Shown here: one piece after another, positions 41,502 through 50,704 of the stretch
How the letters are laid out: the number at the start of each line of letters is the position of its first letter
Numbering within the stretch: the first letter of the stretch is position 1
Assembly: GCA_016125255.1 (NCBI GenBank)
Contig: WGMD01000006.1
Span: 124,001 to 188,000, forward strand
From: Planctomycetota bacterium
GTDB taxonomy: Bacteria; Planctomycetota; Phycisphaerae; Phycisphaerales; Zrk34
DNA: 64,000 nt
Direction of reading: 5' to 3'
The notes under the pieces: model-generated
Told to the model about the DNA's origin: nothing
What the model saw: only the letters and a program-made list of their open reading frames with translations
Databases searched by the model: none
Translations under genes and position numbers: made by a program

Positions 41502-43501
41502 TTCGTATCCGATTTGAACCACGGAAAGTATGTGACACGTATTTCAGTCGATCCGTACGGCACGAGCGTCACGTCCTCGATCTTGCCGAATGAAGTCACA
41601 GGGCTTTGGGGCGGGCTCACAGCTCGACCGACCCAGCGCTCCTGGAACGATCCCCAACCACCTTCCGTCGTCTTCGCGCCTTTGAGTTTCAGCCGCACTG
41701 GCGCATCGGCGACATGGAATGGCTGTTCCGGGATTGTATCCGCCTGCTCCACTACGACCGCCGGCTGCTTGTTATCGTCGTTCAGCAATGCATAGTTCCA
41801 ATCACTTGCCGGACGAATCTCATACGCGTGAAACCGATCGTGCAAATAGTCTCGGACCGCTTTCCATTCTTCGTCGATGAGCAGCGAATAGACGAGCGGC
41901 CCGCGTGTCACCGCCACCGATCCATTTTCCCCCGGCTCCATATCGATGGCCATCGGGAACTGCGCCTGCACCGTATCGCCGTCGCGCCAAGGGCGCTCGA
42001 TGCGAAAGAATCGGCCGGGCTCGACGCCCTTCTGCGGCTCGCCATTAACCCGCACCATCGGATTCTTACACCATGATGGGATTCTCAATTCCAATGGAAA
42101 CGCCGCGGCTTGCTTTGTCACGATGGTGAACGTCGACGTTTCGCGAAACGGGTAGTCGGTCGTCTGGTCGATGGTCACTACGCGCTTGTCCGCGCCGACC
42201 GGGGCTGTGACCGTGTTGGGTCCATAGGCGGCGACGGCCAGCCCGCTGTCGGCCGTCGCCATCCACATGTCATGAACAAATGCCGGCCAACCGATGTGAT
42301 AATTGCTTCGGCAGCAAGGATACCCGGAATTCGGACTCGGACAAATGGCGAACTTTCCCGCGCCATTGTCACGAAAGCCGAGGAATTCATTGGTGCATTT
42401 GGGTTGGTTGGCGAGGATGTAGTATCGAATGCCCTGTCCGTTGTACATCAGTGATGCGGGCAGCGCGTTATAGGCGACGCGTTCGTTTTGATCGCCGATC
42501 TGCGCATCGCCGAGAATCCGTAGGGCGACGGCGTCGGACATGATCCGCTCGACGATCGCGCATAGTTCGGAGCCCTCGGTGGCGCTGCGGTTGGACAGCG
42601 GTTCGGTGCCGTTGAGCATGCCATCGATGCGTCCGTATTTCTGCATGAGCCATCCATCGGGCCGGGTGGCGTTGGCGAATCCCTGCCGATCAATGTCCCG
42701 CCCTGTGACCAGATACGTCAGCGGCGGCGTCTTAAGCCCCTGCATCGTGTTGACCGCATGGTTGGGATACCAGTTGTCGCCAGTCCCATCGGCGTAGTAC
42801 TGGCTCCATTGATTCGTCTGATCGATCAGCAGATGCGCCAGATCGAGCAGCCACTGCTCGCCCGTCCGGTTGTACATCCACAGCACGATTTCGAGATTGT
42901 CTCCGCCGCGCGCTTTGGGCCATTGCCACTTGGTCCCGTCGCCGAGCGGATGCGTCGGCAGTTCGGCAAGCTCATATTTCAGATATTTTTCGATGAATGC
43001 CGAAATACGCACATCGCTTGTCGCCTCAAAATAGTCGCGCATGTAATACAGCACCACCATGTTCGGCCACCAATTGCGTTCAAGCGGCCCGAAGTCGCCG
43101 GTGTCGCGCTGGCTTTGGATGACGCGGTCGACCCACTTCTTCGCCTTGGCCTTCAACCCCTCGTCGTCCAGCACATACGCCAGCGCGACCAGCCCACGGG
43201 CATAATATGGTCCGCGTTCCCATGCGTACTGCCCGCCGCGCGCCCGGTCCGTGATCCAGTCACTTTGACCGATGTCGTCGTAGAGTTCCTCGGCGTTTCC
43301 GGTCAGACCATCGCGCTGTATTTCGAGCTGGTGTTTGAGCCAAGATTTTGCATGCACGCTACCCATCGGCAGGCGATAGTACAGCTGTGCCTGTAGCGGT
43401 GGGCGATTGGACTGGGCATCCACGACCGCACACATTGCGAACGTCACGACAAGAATCAATCGACACACCATTGTCCGTCCCGGCTGTCTGAATCGAGCCA
43501 T
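41498..43501 (-). CDS. GH127-family (DUF1680) beta-L-arabinofuranosidase-like protein
   Basis: This 667-residue protein has an N-terminal signal peptide (MVCRLILVVTFAMCAVVDAQ after a short basic leader). It shows the GH127/GH146 alpha/alpha-barrel and C-terminal beta-sandwich pattern: NWWPNMVVLYYMRDYFEAT, SATEGSELCAIVERIMSDA, YPCCRSNYHIGWPAFV with the adjacent cysteines that bind zinc in characterised members, and AFPLELRIPSWC. The family hydrolyses beta-L-arabinofuranose linkages. It starts 11 bases after the GH43 stop and overlaps the beta-helix start. Confidence 0.85.
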   Translation of the reverse strand: MARFRQPGRTMVCRLILVVTFAMCAVVDAQSNRPPLQAQLYYRLPMGSVHAKSWLKHQLEIQRDGLTGNAEELYDDIGQSDWITDRARGGQYAWERGPYYARGLVALAYVLDDEGLKAKAKKWVDRVIQSQRDTGDFGPLERNWWPNMVVLYYMRDYFEATSDVRISAFIEKYLKYELAELPTHPLGDGTKWQWPKARGGDNLEIVLWMYNRTGEQWLLDLAHLLIDQTNQWSQYYADGTGDNWYPNHAVNTMQGLKTPPLTYLVTGRDIDRQGFANATRPDGWLMQKYGRIDGMLNGTEPLSNRSATEGSELCAIVERIMSDAVALRILGDAQIGDQNERVAYNALPASLMYNGQGIRYYILANQPKCTNEFLGFRDNGAGKFAICPSPNSGYPCCRSNYHIGWPAFVHDMWMATADSGLAVAAYGPNTVTAPVGADKRVVTIDQTTDYPFRETSTFTIVTKQAAAFPLELRIPSWCKNPMVRVNGEPQKGVEPGRFFRIERPWRDGDTVQAQFPMAIDMEPGENGSVAVTRGPLVYSLLIDEEWKAVRDYLHDRFHAYEIRPASDWNYALLNDDNKQPAVVVEQADTIPEQPFHVADAPVRLKLKGAKTTEGGWGSFQERWVGRAVSPPQSPVTSFGKIEDVTLVPYGSTEIRVTYFPWFKSDTK

Positions 43502-43512
43502 CACTGATCCTG

Positions 43513-44589
43513 TTATTCCTGCGGTGAGGCGATGGATGGGGCCGGCGGCAGCAGGTTTGGCGCGGGCATGGGCCTGCCATGCTCCCAGCGGATCGGCACC
43601 ATCGACAGGTACCACGTCTTACCGTGATCATTATTGCCCTGATAAAAAAGATAATCGCGCCCGTCGTCATCCTGAAACAGGAACGGATGGCCGGATTCGC
43701 TATGGTTCCAACTGCCCGTGGGCCCATTGGGCACGATCGGCTTGTCCGAGAGCCGCTTGAAATGCAAGCCGTCGTCGCTGACCGCCACGCCGACCTGCTG
43801 CGGCGCATTGTTGTAGTTGCCGGCATAAAACATGTACAGACGCCCCTCGTGCAGCGCCATCGCCGCCGCCTCGATGCACCGCCCTTCCCATGCCAGATCG
43901 AGGTTCGGATCATCGAGCGGCGTCGGCACGGTCGGCTTGAGAATCGGACCGTCCATGTTCAACTGCTTCCATGTCTCCCGCGATAAATCGCTATCGACCG
44001 GAGCGGCGGCGACGCCCTGCATCTGAATCTTCATCTCTGGATCGCGCGTCGCCCAGTACAGCAGAAGCTGGCCCTTGAACACGATCACATCCGCATCGAT
44101 CGCCCGCCCACAGGTCCAGTCGCCGGTCGGACGAAAGATCGGATTGCTCGGATCGCGCGTGAAGTTGAGCCCGTCGCTCGACCATGCATGACAAATGGCG
44201 TCCCTCGGGCCCGTCCCATAGGTCTGATAGAACAGATGCACCTTGCCATTGAGCACGATCGCACCGGGGGCAGTAAAGCCCTTCTTTTCAGGTTCGCCTG
44301 AATTCTGCAGTTCGCCGGCCTTCGTCCAATCCGCAAGATTCTCGCTGGTCGCCACGCCGATCGTCCAACCCGCGCCGGATTTTCCCGCGTAAGGCGGGAT
44401 CGAATAGTAAAGCCAGTACTTGCCGTTGAATCGCACCACCGCCGGGTCTTTCGAGAAGGGCTTGCCGCTGACCGTGTCGGCGTAGTACATGCGCGGCGTG
44501 TCGCCGGCATGGGCGAAACCTTGGGCAAGAACGATCGTAGCGATCCAGGCGCAGGCAAAGACGCGAAGCGGGAAGCGGTGGGATTTCAT
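43513..44589 (-). CDS. Secreted GH43-like five-bladed beta-propeller glycosidase
   Basis: This 358-residue protein has a signal peptide (MKSHRFPLRVFACAWIATIVLAQGFAHA). A propeller-type repeat pattern follows: FSKDPAVVRFNGKYWLYYS with the Asp expected as catalytic base, AIVLNGKVHLFYQ, DADVIVFKGQLLLYWA, and CIEAAAMALHEGRLYMFYAG, which may hold the Glu acid. GH43 enzymes remove arabinose or xylose from plant or algal polysaccharides. ATG 44589 places the signal peptide at the start; a longer open frame upstream overlaps the pseudopilin gene. It starts 35 bases after that gene, so it is likely in the same operon. Confidence 0.8.
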   Translation of the reverse strand: MKSHRFPLRVFACAWIATIVLAQGFAHAGDTPRMYYADTVSGKPFSKDPAVVRFNGKYWLYYSIPPYAGKSGAGWTIGVATSENLADWTKAGELQNSGEPEKKGFTAPGAIVLNGKVHLFYQTYGTGPRDAICHAWSSDGLNFTRDPSNPIFRPTGDWTCGRAIDADVIVFKGQLLLYWATRDPEMKIQMQGVAAAPVDSDLSRETWKQLNMDGPILKPTVPTPLDDPNLDLAWEGRCIEAAAMALHEGRLYMFYAGNYNNAPQQVGVAVSDDGLHFKRLSDKPIVPNGPTGSWNHSESGHPFLFQDDDGRDYLFYQGNNDHGKTWYLSMVPIRWEHGRPMPAPNLLPPAPSIASPQE

Positions 44590-44624
44590 TAAAGAACGTC
44601 GTCCGGCTTGAGGATTGAGCGGGG

Positions 44625-45464
44625 CTAATTCAGATTCCAGAATTCCTTGGGAATTCCGCTGACGGGCGTAGTGGTGTCGTAGGACTTGTGCCATTTGAAT
44701 GACCACAATTCCGTGAGCACAACGGCGCTTGATGACCCGTCCATGCACACCACGTTGGTGGCCCGACCGTGGCGATTGGTGCACCAGAGTGCTACGGTAT
44801 CCATCGAGCTGGCCATGGAACGATAGGGGTCATCCATGTTCGAGGGAAATATCTTGAGCGTCCCCCGGTAAAGATCGCGCCATGCGGAGTCGCCCAGCAT
44901 GGGCACGCGGCTGGGCATGGTGATTTCATTGAGCGACTTGAAGACATCTGAGTCCGCGATGTATCGATTGTCATAGCAGAGCCAGGTGTTGTACCCGTAG
45001 CTGGAGCGGTCCCAGGGTTCAACTTCCCCGTGGCGCTGATCGCCCCATGTCATGCGGGCCGAACCCATGCGCGTGTTGGCTGATGAAGGGTTCGGATCGT
45101 TGCCCCAAACCGATTTGCCAGGCGGGTCTTCGGTGCTCGGGCACTTGAGCACATCGTGCGCCGCGTTGATATACGGCTTCAGTTCGTACGTCCACACCTT
45201 CCCCGCGCCCGCCTCCGCATTCCAGTAGTAGGGAAACAGAAGATTGAAGTTGTCCGCCAAGTACAGCGTCTGGGCCACATGGAGCTGATGCGTATTGGAG
45301 GCGCAGTACGCACGCTGCGCCGCGGCCCTGGCCTGTTTCAACGACGGCAGGAGAATCGCGATCAGCACCGCAATGATCGTCGTCACTACGAGCAGTTCGA
45401 TCAGCGTGAACGCGTTGGGCATCCTCGTACACCGGCCAGATCGTTGATTCATAGGTGTCGCCAT
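44625..45464 (-). CDS. Type II/IV pseudopilin-like protein, DUF1559 type, cassette 3
   Basis: This 279-residue protein has the prepilin motif [27 protein letters not shown]; starts at 45464, 45452 or 45422 all keep it. The globular domain contains [10 protein letters not shown] and, near the end, [13 protein letters not shown] with the DG motif. It follows the PEP-CTERM gene of the same cassette and precedes GH43, linking the pseudopilin to polysaccharide degradation. Confidence 0.85.
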   Translation of the reverse strand: MATPMNQRSGRCTRMPNAFTLIELLVVTTIIAVLIAILLPSLKQARAAAQRAYCASNTHQLHVAQTLYLADNFNLLFPYYWNAEAGAGKVWTYELKPYINAAHDVLKCPSTEDPPGKSVWGNDPNPSSANTRMGSARMTWGDQRHGEVEPWDRSSYGYNTWLCYDNRYIADSDVFKSLNEITMPSRVPMLGDSAWRDLYRGTLKIFPSNMDDPYRSMASSMDTVALWCTNRHGRATNVVCMDGSSSAVVLTELWSFKWHKSYDTTTPVSGIPKEFWNLN

Positions 45465-45494
45465 ATTGATGTTCCGAGCGGAACCAGGAGCAAG

Positions 45495-45524
45495 GCGATC
45501 GGACGGCTTTCACCGTGCGATCGC
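45495..45524. repeat. Hairpin between PEP-CTERM and pseudopilin genes, cassette 3
   Basis: GCGATCG (45495-45501) pairs with CGATCGC (45518-45524). After one mismatch, ACGG (45503-45506) pairs with CCGT (45513-45516), leaving a six-base loop. No T-run follows in the direction of transcription. Confidence 0.6.
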
Positions 45525-45545
45525 GGATTTCGTCAGGGCGTCCGA

Positions 45546-46514
45546 TCAGCGGCGGCGACGCTTGAGTGCGGCAAATGCCAACAGCGCCAGCCCGCCGGGC
45601 AGCGCCGCCGGCGACGGCACGACGACAGGGCCGAAGATGAACTGGTCAGCCGTGCGCACCACATCGCTGACGCGCACTTCGTCCACAGCGTTAAGCTCGA
45701 ATCGATAGGGACTGCGGTTCGACGACCCGATGACCAAATCGGTCGTCGCGTTGGCCATGTCATTGAGCGTACCCGATCCGATCAGATTGGCCTGCGTGGC
45801 GGCGTTGTCGACCTTCGTCCAGTAGATCTTCGTGTTGCCCGAGACGCCGTCGGCGCCGGTGTAGGTCACCGCGACATGGAACCAAGTGTCGGCGGCGAAG
45901 GCGTTGGCGCCCGACGTCGGGATCGTGGCATTGACGGCGGACCCGCCGCCGGAGCTGACGAGTTTCAGGATGCCGCCGGCGATTTCAAACACGAAACCGC
46001 GTGTGCCGCTGGAGGTGTCGCGGGAGAGGATTTGATGCTCATTGGTGATGTCGCTGACTTTGATGAGCGCTTCATAGGTCAATGCGCCGGAGGCGGATTG
46101 AAGATTGCTTTGGGCGAACGATGTGCCGATGTTCAGCCCGCCGCCGACCGAGGAGCCGGACACGCCGCTGTGATAGGTGTTGTTGCCTGATCTCAAGACG
46201 TCGAACGCGGAGCCGAAGCCGGTGAATGCCGTGGCGCCATATCCGCCTCCGTTACCGAGCACGTTATCACGTCCGTCGAAGCCGCCGGTGTTGGTCAGGT
46301 TGTAGCTCGTGCCGTTGGCGCCGAAGTTGACGATGGGATTGCCGGGATCGCTTCCGCCGCTGACTTCGTCAAAATGGTACAGCAGCAGCGTATTGGAATC
46401 GGCGGTGTACGGCCCGAGAACCGCGGCCTGTCCGGCACCAGCAGATGTCGCAAGAATGAATGCGGTGACGATGCGTTGGATGAAACAACTGATACGCGAT
46501 TGGGAACAAGGCAT
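45546..46514 (-). CDS. Secreted LamG-domain PEP-CTERM-like protein, cassette 3
   Basis: This 322-residue protein has a signal peptide (about 1-30), a concanavalin-like LamG domain over about 40-290 (NTLLLYHFDEVSGG, LTYEALIKVSDITNEHQILSR, WFHVAVTYTGADG, VDEVRVSDVVRTADQF) and the tail VPSPAALPGGLALL followed by KRRRR. LamG domains often bind sugars or glycoproteins. A strong ribosome binding site (AAGGAGCG) lies upstream. The preceding anti-sigma factor also ends in a LamG domain. Confidence 0.85.
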   Translation of the reverse strand: MPCSQSRISCFIQRIVTAFILATSAGAGQAAVLGPYTADSNTLLLYHFDEVSGGSDPGNPIVNFGANGTSYNLTNTGGFDGRDNVLGNGGGYGATAFTGFGSAFDVLRSGNNTYHSGVSGSSVGGGLNIGTSFAQSNLQSASGALTYEALIKVSDITNEHQILSRDTSSGTRGFVFEIAGGILKLVSSGGGSAVNATIPTSGANAFAADTWFHVAVTYTGADGVSGNTKIYWTKVDNAATQANLIGSGTLNDMANATTDLVIGSSNRSPYRFELNAVDEVRVSDVVRTADQFIFGPVVVPSPAALPGGLALLAFAALKRRRR

Positions 46515-46537
46515 TATTCGCTCCTTTCAAAGAGGTC

Positions 46538-48028
46538 TCATTTTCCTGCGTCGAACTTCGTCGGCGCTTCCGTAGGTTCAAGCGTCTGCTTGCTTAGTGT
46601 CGCGATCTGCTCGGGCGACAGGGCCGCGTCGAAGATCGCCAGTCGGCTGATTCGCCCATCGACGTAGTCCGCATCACGATCGCTGCGGCGGCCGACGTAG
46701 ATCGGACCGCGCGACACATTCACCGGCAGACTGCGCGAGGCGGACTCCTCGGCGACGCGCCGGCCGTCGACGTAGAGCGCGACCGTCCTGCCGTCGTAAA
46801 CGCCGGCCAGGAACACCCATCGATCCACCGGCATCAATTCGCTCGCGCCCACGTGAATCGGCTTGTGTTGCCCCTTCTGCATCACGACGAAGGCCGGATG
46901 CTCGTCAAATATCTCCAGCGAGTAGGACGCGACGTCATAGCACTTGTGCACGATCGCCTGACGCTCGCGGCTGTTGAGCCGGACCCATGCAGCGACGGTC
47001 AGCCGGTTGCCGATCTGATTCAGTGCGTCATCGGCGTCGAGGGTCAGATAGCCGCGGCCGTCGAGCACGAGACTGCGATCGTCGTCTGGGTCGGCGATGT
47101 GGGCCGTGCCGTTGAAGGACGCGCGGCGAAGGCCGATCAGATCGATCGCCCGCCCGTCCTCCGCCGCATCGAACCGCCAGTACGCCACGGGATTCATGAG
47201 CAGCACGTCATCCGAGAAATTGCGGGCGACGCCGGCGCTGATCTGTCGCACATCGCCCGCCGCGAGCACATACTGGTTGTCGCGCGTCTCCAGCCGCACT
47301 TTACCTTCGGTGACGTGCAGCATGCTCACGCCGTCATTGCTGACATCGGCGACGAAGCGCGTGCCCAGATCGACAATGCGTGCATCACCGGCCAACTCCA
47401 CCACGAAGCCGTGCGCCCGCTCGGGGACATACGCTTCGACGCGCCCGCTCGTGAGCCGCCCGCGATTGGGACCGACCATGCGAAACTCGCAAGGCCCCGC
47501 CAGATCGACCACGGCGGTCGAGTTGAACATCACCTGCGCCTTGCCCGAAACGAGGCGAATCGGCCCATGCGACAATTCGTGGCCGAGTTTGGGCGACTCG
47601 ACCCCGTTTGCGTCGCCGGACTCGTCAAACACCGCATCTTCCAAGTTCGTTAGAATCGCCAACCCCGCCGGCGGCGTTGATCGAGACACGGCATTCGAAG
47701 GGCCGGGCGACATGGCGAACCACACTGTCGCCGCCAACGTCACCGCGGCGGCCAGCGCCAATCCCCAGAACCGAACGCCGAACATCGACGCGCGTTTCAC
47801 GATCACCTGCGGCTCCGTATCCGCGTCTTCGATCTTCGCCAGCGGCGCCGATTCGCTCATCGCATCGTAAATGAGCGCGTGCAGGTGATTGGCGAAGATG
47901 AAATCGCGCATTGCCCGATCATCATCGAGCGCGGCGTTGAACAGATCGCGATCGTCGTCGCTCAATGCGCCGTCAAGGAAGTCGTCGATCATGTCCTTGA
48001 GCGGACGATTCACTGCGTCGACTCCCAT
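46538..48028 (-). CDS. FecR-like transmembrane anti-sigma factor with C-terminal LamG domain, cassette 3
   Basis: This 496-residue protein has an acidic helical N-terminus (MIDDFLDGALSDDDRDLF), a membrane helix at about 86-106, a FecR-like domain at about 155-275 (STAVVDLAGPCEFRM, DARIVDLGTRFVADV) and a LamG domain at about 293-475 (PVAYWRFDAAEDG, LTVAAWVRLNS, WVFLAGVYDGRTVALYVDG, ISRLAIFDAALSPEQ). It overlaps the sigma gene by 19 bases. The LamG domain is the likely outside sensor. The layout equals that of the two other cassettes. Confidence 0.9.
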   Translation of the reverse strand: MGVDAVNRPLKDMIDDFLDGALSDDDRDLFNAALDDDRAMRDFIFANHLHALIYDAMSESAPLAKIEDADTEPQVIVKRASMFGVRFWGLALAAAVTLAATVWFAMSPGPSNAVSRSTPPAGLAILTNLEDAVFDESGDANGVESPKLGHELSHGPIRLVSGKAQVMFNSTAVVDLAGPCEFRMVGPNRGRLTSGRVEAYVPERAHGFVVELAGDARIVDLGTRFVADVSNDGVSMLHVTEGKVRLETRDNQYVLAAGDVRQISAGVARNFSDDVLLMNPVAYWRFDAAEDGRAIDLIGLRRASFNGTAHIADPDDDRSLVLDGRGYLTLDADDALNQIGNRLTVAAWVRLNSRERQAIVHKCYDVASYSLEIFDEHPAFVVMQKGQHKPIHVGASELMPVDRWVFLAGVYDGRTVALYVDGRRVAEESASRSLPVNVSRGPIYVGRRSDRDADYVDGRISRLAIFDAALSPEQIATLSKQTLEPTEAPTKFDAGK

Positions 48029-48534
48029 CCCAGACTGGACTGAATGCAGCGTTTGAGCATGTGGCGCGTGCGCTTGAGCAGCGCCCGGATCGCCGCGTCG
48101 GTGGTCCGCGCCTGCCGGGCGATTTCGAGCGTGTGCATCGCCTGGTTGTATCGCATGTCCAGCACCTGACGCGCACGGTCAGGAACCTGCTTCAGACATT
48201 CACGCAGCGCCTGCTCCATCGACTTGAGTTGCGGCGCCGCTTCGACGTAATTGGCGGTCAATCGGTCGAGCAGATCGGGGGTGAACTGATGACGATCCCG
48301 CGCCTGGTCGCGACTGAACTTGAGCAGCTCCAGCTTGGCGATGCCCAAGAGCCATGGCACGAACGGCCGCTGCGGGTCGTAATCCGCCGCTCGCCGCACC
48401 GCCACCACCGCGATGCGCTGCGCGACTTCCTCCGATTTCTGAAAGTCCCCCAGAGCCGCGTGCAGATAACCCGTGAGCAAGCGCTGCGACTTGACCCACT
48501 CCCGGGCGAGAATTTCCTGAGCTTCCTGCGACAT
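48010..48534 (-). CDS. ECF-type RNA polymerase sigma factor, cassette 3
   Basis: This 174-residue sigma factor has region 2 (LTGYLHAALGDFQKSEEVAQ, FVPWLLGIAKLELLKFSRD) and region 4 (CLKQVPDRARQVLDMRYNQ, ARTTDAAIRALLKRTRHML). ATG 48534 is preferred; a GTG at 48546 adds four residues. The RDRHQF segment equals RDRHVF of the other two cassette sigma factors, placing all three in one family. It overlaps the FecR gene by 19 bases. Confidence 0.9.
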   Translation of the reverse strand: MSQEAQEILAREWVKSQRLLTGYLHAALGDFQKSEEVAQRIAVVAVRRAADYDPQRPFVPWLLGIAKLELLKFSRDQARDRHQFTPDLLDRLTANYVEAAPQLKSMEQALRECLKQVPDRARQVLDMRYNQAMHTLEIARQARTTDAAIRALLKRTRHMLKRCIQSSLGWESTQ

Positions 48535-48612
48535 GCTGACTGTCACGCCTCAATACTTTGCCGCTGAATCGAACGAAGAACCTCGCTAGTAAATCTCCCG
48601 CTGGACACGGGA

Positions 48613-48642
48613 TGTGACACTTGGCGGGAAGAATTTTTCCGG
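48613..48642 (-). promoter_or_regulatory. Candidate shared promoter element of cassette 3
   Basis: On the minus strand CCGGAAAAATTC and CCCGCC lead into GTGTCACA (48620 to 48613), which ends 78 bases before the sigma ATG. The element closely matches the one before cassette 2, and the octamer with its spacing matches cassette 1. Confidence 0.45.
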
Positions 48643-48746
48643 TCACCGCCGCCTGTTGATTTCAATCGTAACTCTCTCAAGCATCATGGGATACGATCTG
48701 CCATGCCGTTCAATTGATGATCGCGGTGGGCGACTCCGCGGGACCG

Positions 48747-49706
48747 TTATGTCGCGCGTGTGCTGCGCTCGAGCAGGCGCTGAAGCAGGATGAACATCAG
48801 GAGGAATCCGCCGATGGCGATCTTCGTCCACCATGTATTGAGGTTGCCTTGGTAGTTGGGGATCGTGGTGATGACGCCGAGGATGAGCACGCCCAGAAGC
48901 GTGCCCGCCACGTGCCCGACGCCGCCGGACAGGAGTGTGCCGCCGATGACGACGGCGGCGATGGCGTCGAGTTCCATCAGATAAGCCGCCGAGGCGTCGC
49001 CGGCCTGCGTGCCGACGGCGTGGATGATTCCGCCGATCGCGGCGCACAGGCCGCTCAAAGCATAGATGCGGATCGTGGTCGAACCGATAGGCAGGCCCAT
49101 GAGCATGGCCGACGATTCGCTGCCGCCGATGGCGTAGATGTTGCGTCCGAATCGCGTCATCGATGCGAGCACCATCGCGCCGGCCATCGTGATCATGAAC
49201 ACGATCGCCGGCAAGTTGAAGTCGACGATGCCGAAACGGACAAGCGCATCGAACGCCGGCACGCCGCGGATTTCCAATCGCTTTTGCGGCGTCAGCGCCA
49301 GCGCGACGCCGCGTGCGAGGAACATCCCCGCGAGCGTCACGAGGAAAGGCGGCAATCGGAAGCAGCGGATGATCGCGCCCATACCCGCGCCGAATCCCGC
49401 GCCCAGCGCCATGACAAGCAACACCGCCGGCACGACCGGCATGTGCCAGACCACCAGACACTTGGCCAGAAAGATGCTCGCCAGCGCGATCACCGCGCCG
49501 ACGGACAGGTCGATTCCGCCGGAGATGATGACGAACGTCATGCCGATCGCCGCCATGCCCAGCGAAGCGTTCTCCGCGAACATCGAAGTGAACCCGAACC
49601 ACGAGCAGAACCCCGGATACGCCAGCGATGCGGACGCGTAGAGCACGACAAAGACCAACGCTGTGGCGACAGTCGGCGATCGCATCCATGTCGGCAATCG
49701 TTTCAT
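48747..49706 (-). CDS. Sugar ABC transporter permease (YjfF-like)
   Basis: This 319-residue membrane protein is an RbsC-type permease with SGGIDLSVGAVIALASI, a family signature, and the cytoplasmic coupling region MELDAIAAVVIGGTLLSGG. Position, order and similarity suggest the YtfT/YjfF pair that moves galactofuranose in Escherichia coli. ATG 49706 overlaps the stop of the other permease gene in ATGA. It is the last gene of the galactose operon. Confidence 0.87.
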   Translation of the reverse strand: MKRLPTWMRSPTVATALVFVVLYASASLAYPGFCSWFGFTSMFAENASLGMAAIGMTFVIISGGIDLSVGAVIALASIFLAKCLVVWHMPVVPAVLLVMALGAGFGAGMGAIIRCFRLPPFLVTLAGMFLARGVALALTPQKRLEIRGVPAFDALVRFGIVDFNLPAIVFMITMAGAMVLASMTRFGRNIYAIGGSESSAMLMGLPIGSTTIRIYALSGLCAAIGGIIHAVGTQAGDASAAYLMELDAIAAVVIGGTLLSGGVGHVAGTLLGVLILGVITTIPNYQGNLNTWWTKIAIGGFLLMFILLQRLLERSTRAT

Positions 49707-50704
49707 GCCCGCACCTTTCGACGAAACACCATCGACCGCAGCACGTCCGATTGGAACAGGCACACGATGAGCACCACGAGAGCCTTGATGATGAAGTTAT
49801 ATTCGGTGGGGATGCTCTGCCCGCCGAAGCGTGTCATGAGGATCGTCGTCGTGAGCGTTTGAATGATCAGGGCGCCGATGAGCGAGCCGGTGAGCGAGAA
49901 ACGTCCGCCGACAAGCGGCGTGCCGCCGATGACGACGGCGAGAATGGCGTCGAGCTCGATGTAGAGACCGGCGTTGTTGGCGTCCGCGGCCGTGATGTCG
50001 GATGCGTAAATCAGACCGGCGATCCCGGCGCACAGGCCGGTGAACGCATAAACCATGAAACGGATCAGGCGGACGTTCAGGCCGGCGTAGTGAGAGGCGG
50101 TTTCGTTGCCACCGACGGATTCGATGAACAGGCCCAGCGCGGTCATGCGCGTCAGACCGGCCGTGAGCATCGCCATGACGACGACGATCGTCACGGTGAA
50201 CGGAAGTCCAAACAGGTCGCCCCCGCCGATGAATGTGAAGCCGGCGTGACCGGCGACGCTGATGATCTGTCCGTCGCTCAGAAGCTGCGCGATGCCCCGT
50301 CCGGTGACCATCAGAATCAGCGTCGCCACAATCGGTTGAATCCCCGCCGTCGACACGAGCAAGCCGTTCCACGCCCCCGCGAGCGTGCAGACGATCAGCG
50401 GCACGGTAATCGCCATCGTCAGACTCGCGCCATGCTGCGCCAGCAGCACCGCCGCCAGCGAACCGGCCATCGCCATCACCGCGCCGACCGAAAGGTCCAC
50501 ACCCCCCGTCGCGATCACCAGCGTCATGCCCATCGACACCAGCAGCACCGGCGCCGCCCGATCGAGCACGTCGACAAGCGAACCGGTGAGGCGGCCGTCG
50601 ATGATTTCGATGTGAAAGAACGCCGGGTTGACCAGCGCGTTGAACACGAGCAGGACGCCCAGCGCCGCGATCGGCCAGATGAGTTTGCCCATCGACTCAC
50701 GCAT
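49703..50704 (-). CDS. Sugar ABC transporter permease (YtfT-like)
   Basis: This 333-residue RbsC-type permease contains ATGGVDLSVGAVMAMAGSL and IELDAILAVVIGGTPLVGGR, the same two family signatures as its partner. About nine to ten membrane helices are visible. It probably forms a heterodimer with the next permease. ATG 50704 overlaps the ATPase stop by eight bases. Confidence 0.87.
   Translation of the reverse strand: MRESMGKLIWPIAALGVLLVFNALVNPAFFHIEIIDGRLTGSLVDVLDRAAPVLLVSMGMTLVIATGGVDLSVGAVMAMAGSLAAVLLAQHGASLTMAITVPLIVCTLAGAWNGLLVSTAGIQPIVATLILMVTGRGIAQLLSDGQIISVAGHAGFTFIGGGDLFGLPFTVTIVVVMAMLTAGLTRMTALGLFIESVGGNETASHYAGLNVRLIRFMVYAFTGLCAGIAGLIYASDITAADANNAGLYIELDAILAVVIGGTPLVGGRFSLTGSLIGALIIQTLTTTILMTRFGGQSIPTEYNFIIKALVVLIVCLFQSDVLRSMVFRRKVRA

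Noticed and set aside
38997-41795. Long plus-strand open frame (932 codons) opposite the beta-helix gene
   Set aside because: It is antisense to a well-supported secreted protein, has an Arg/His-rich composition typical of high-GC shadow frames and has no recognisable domain.
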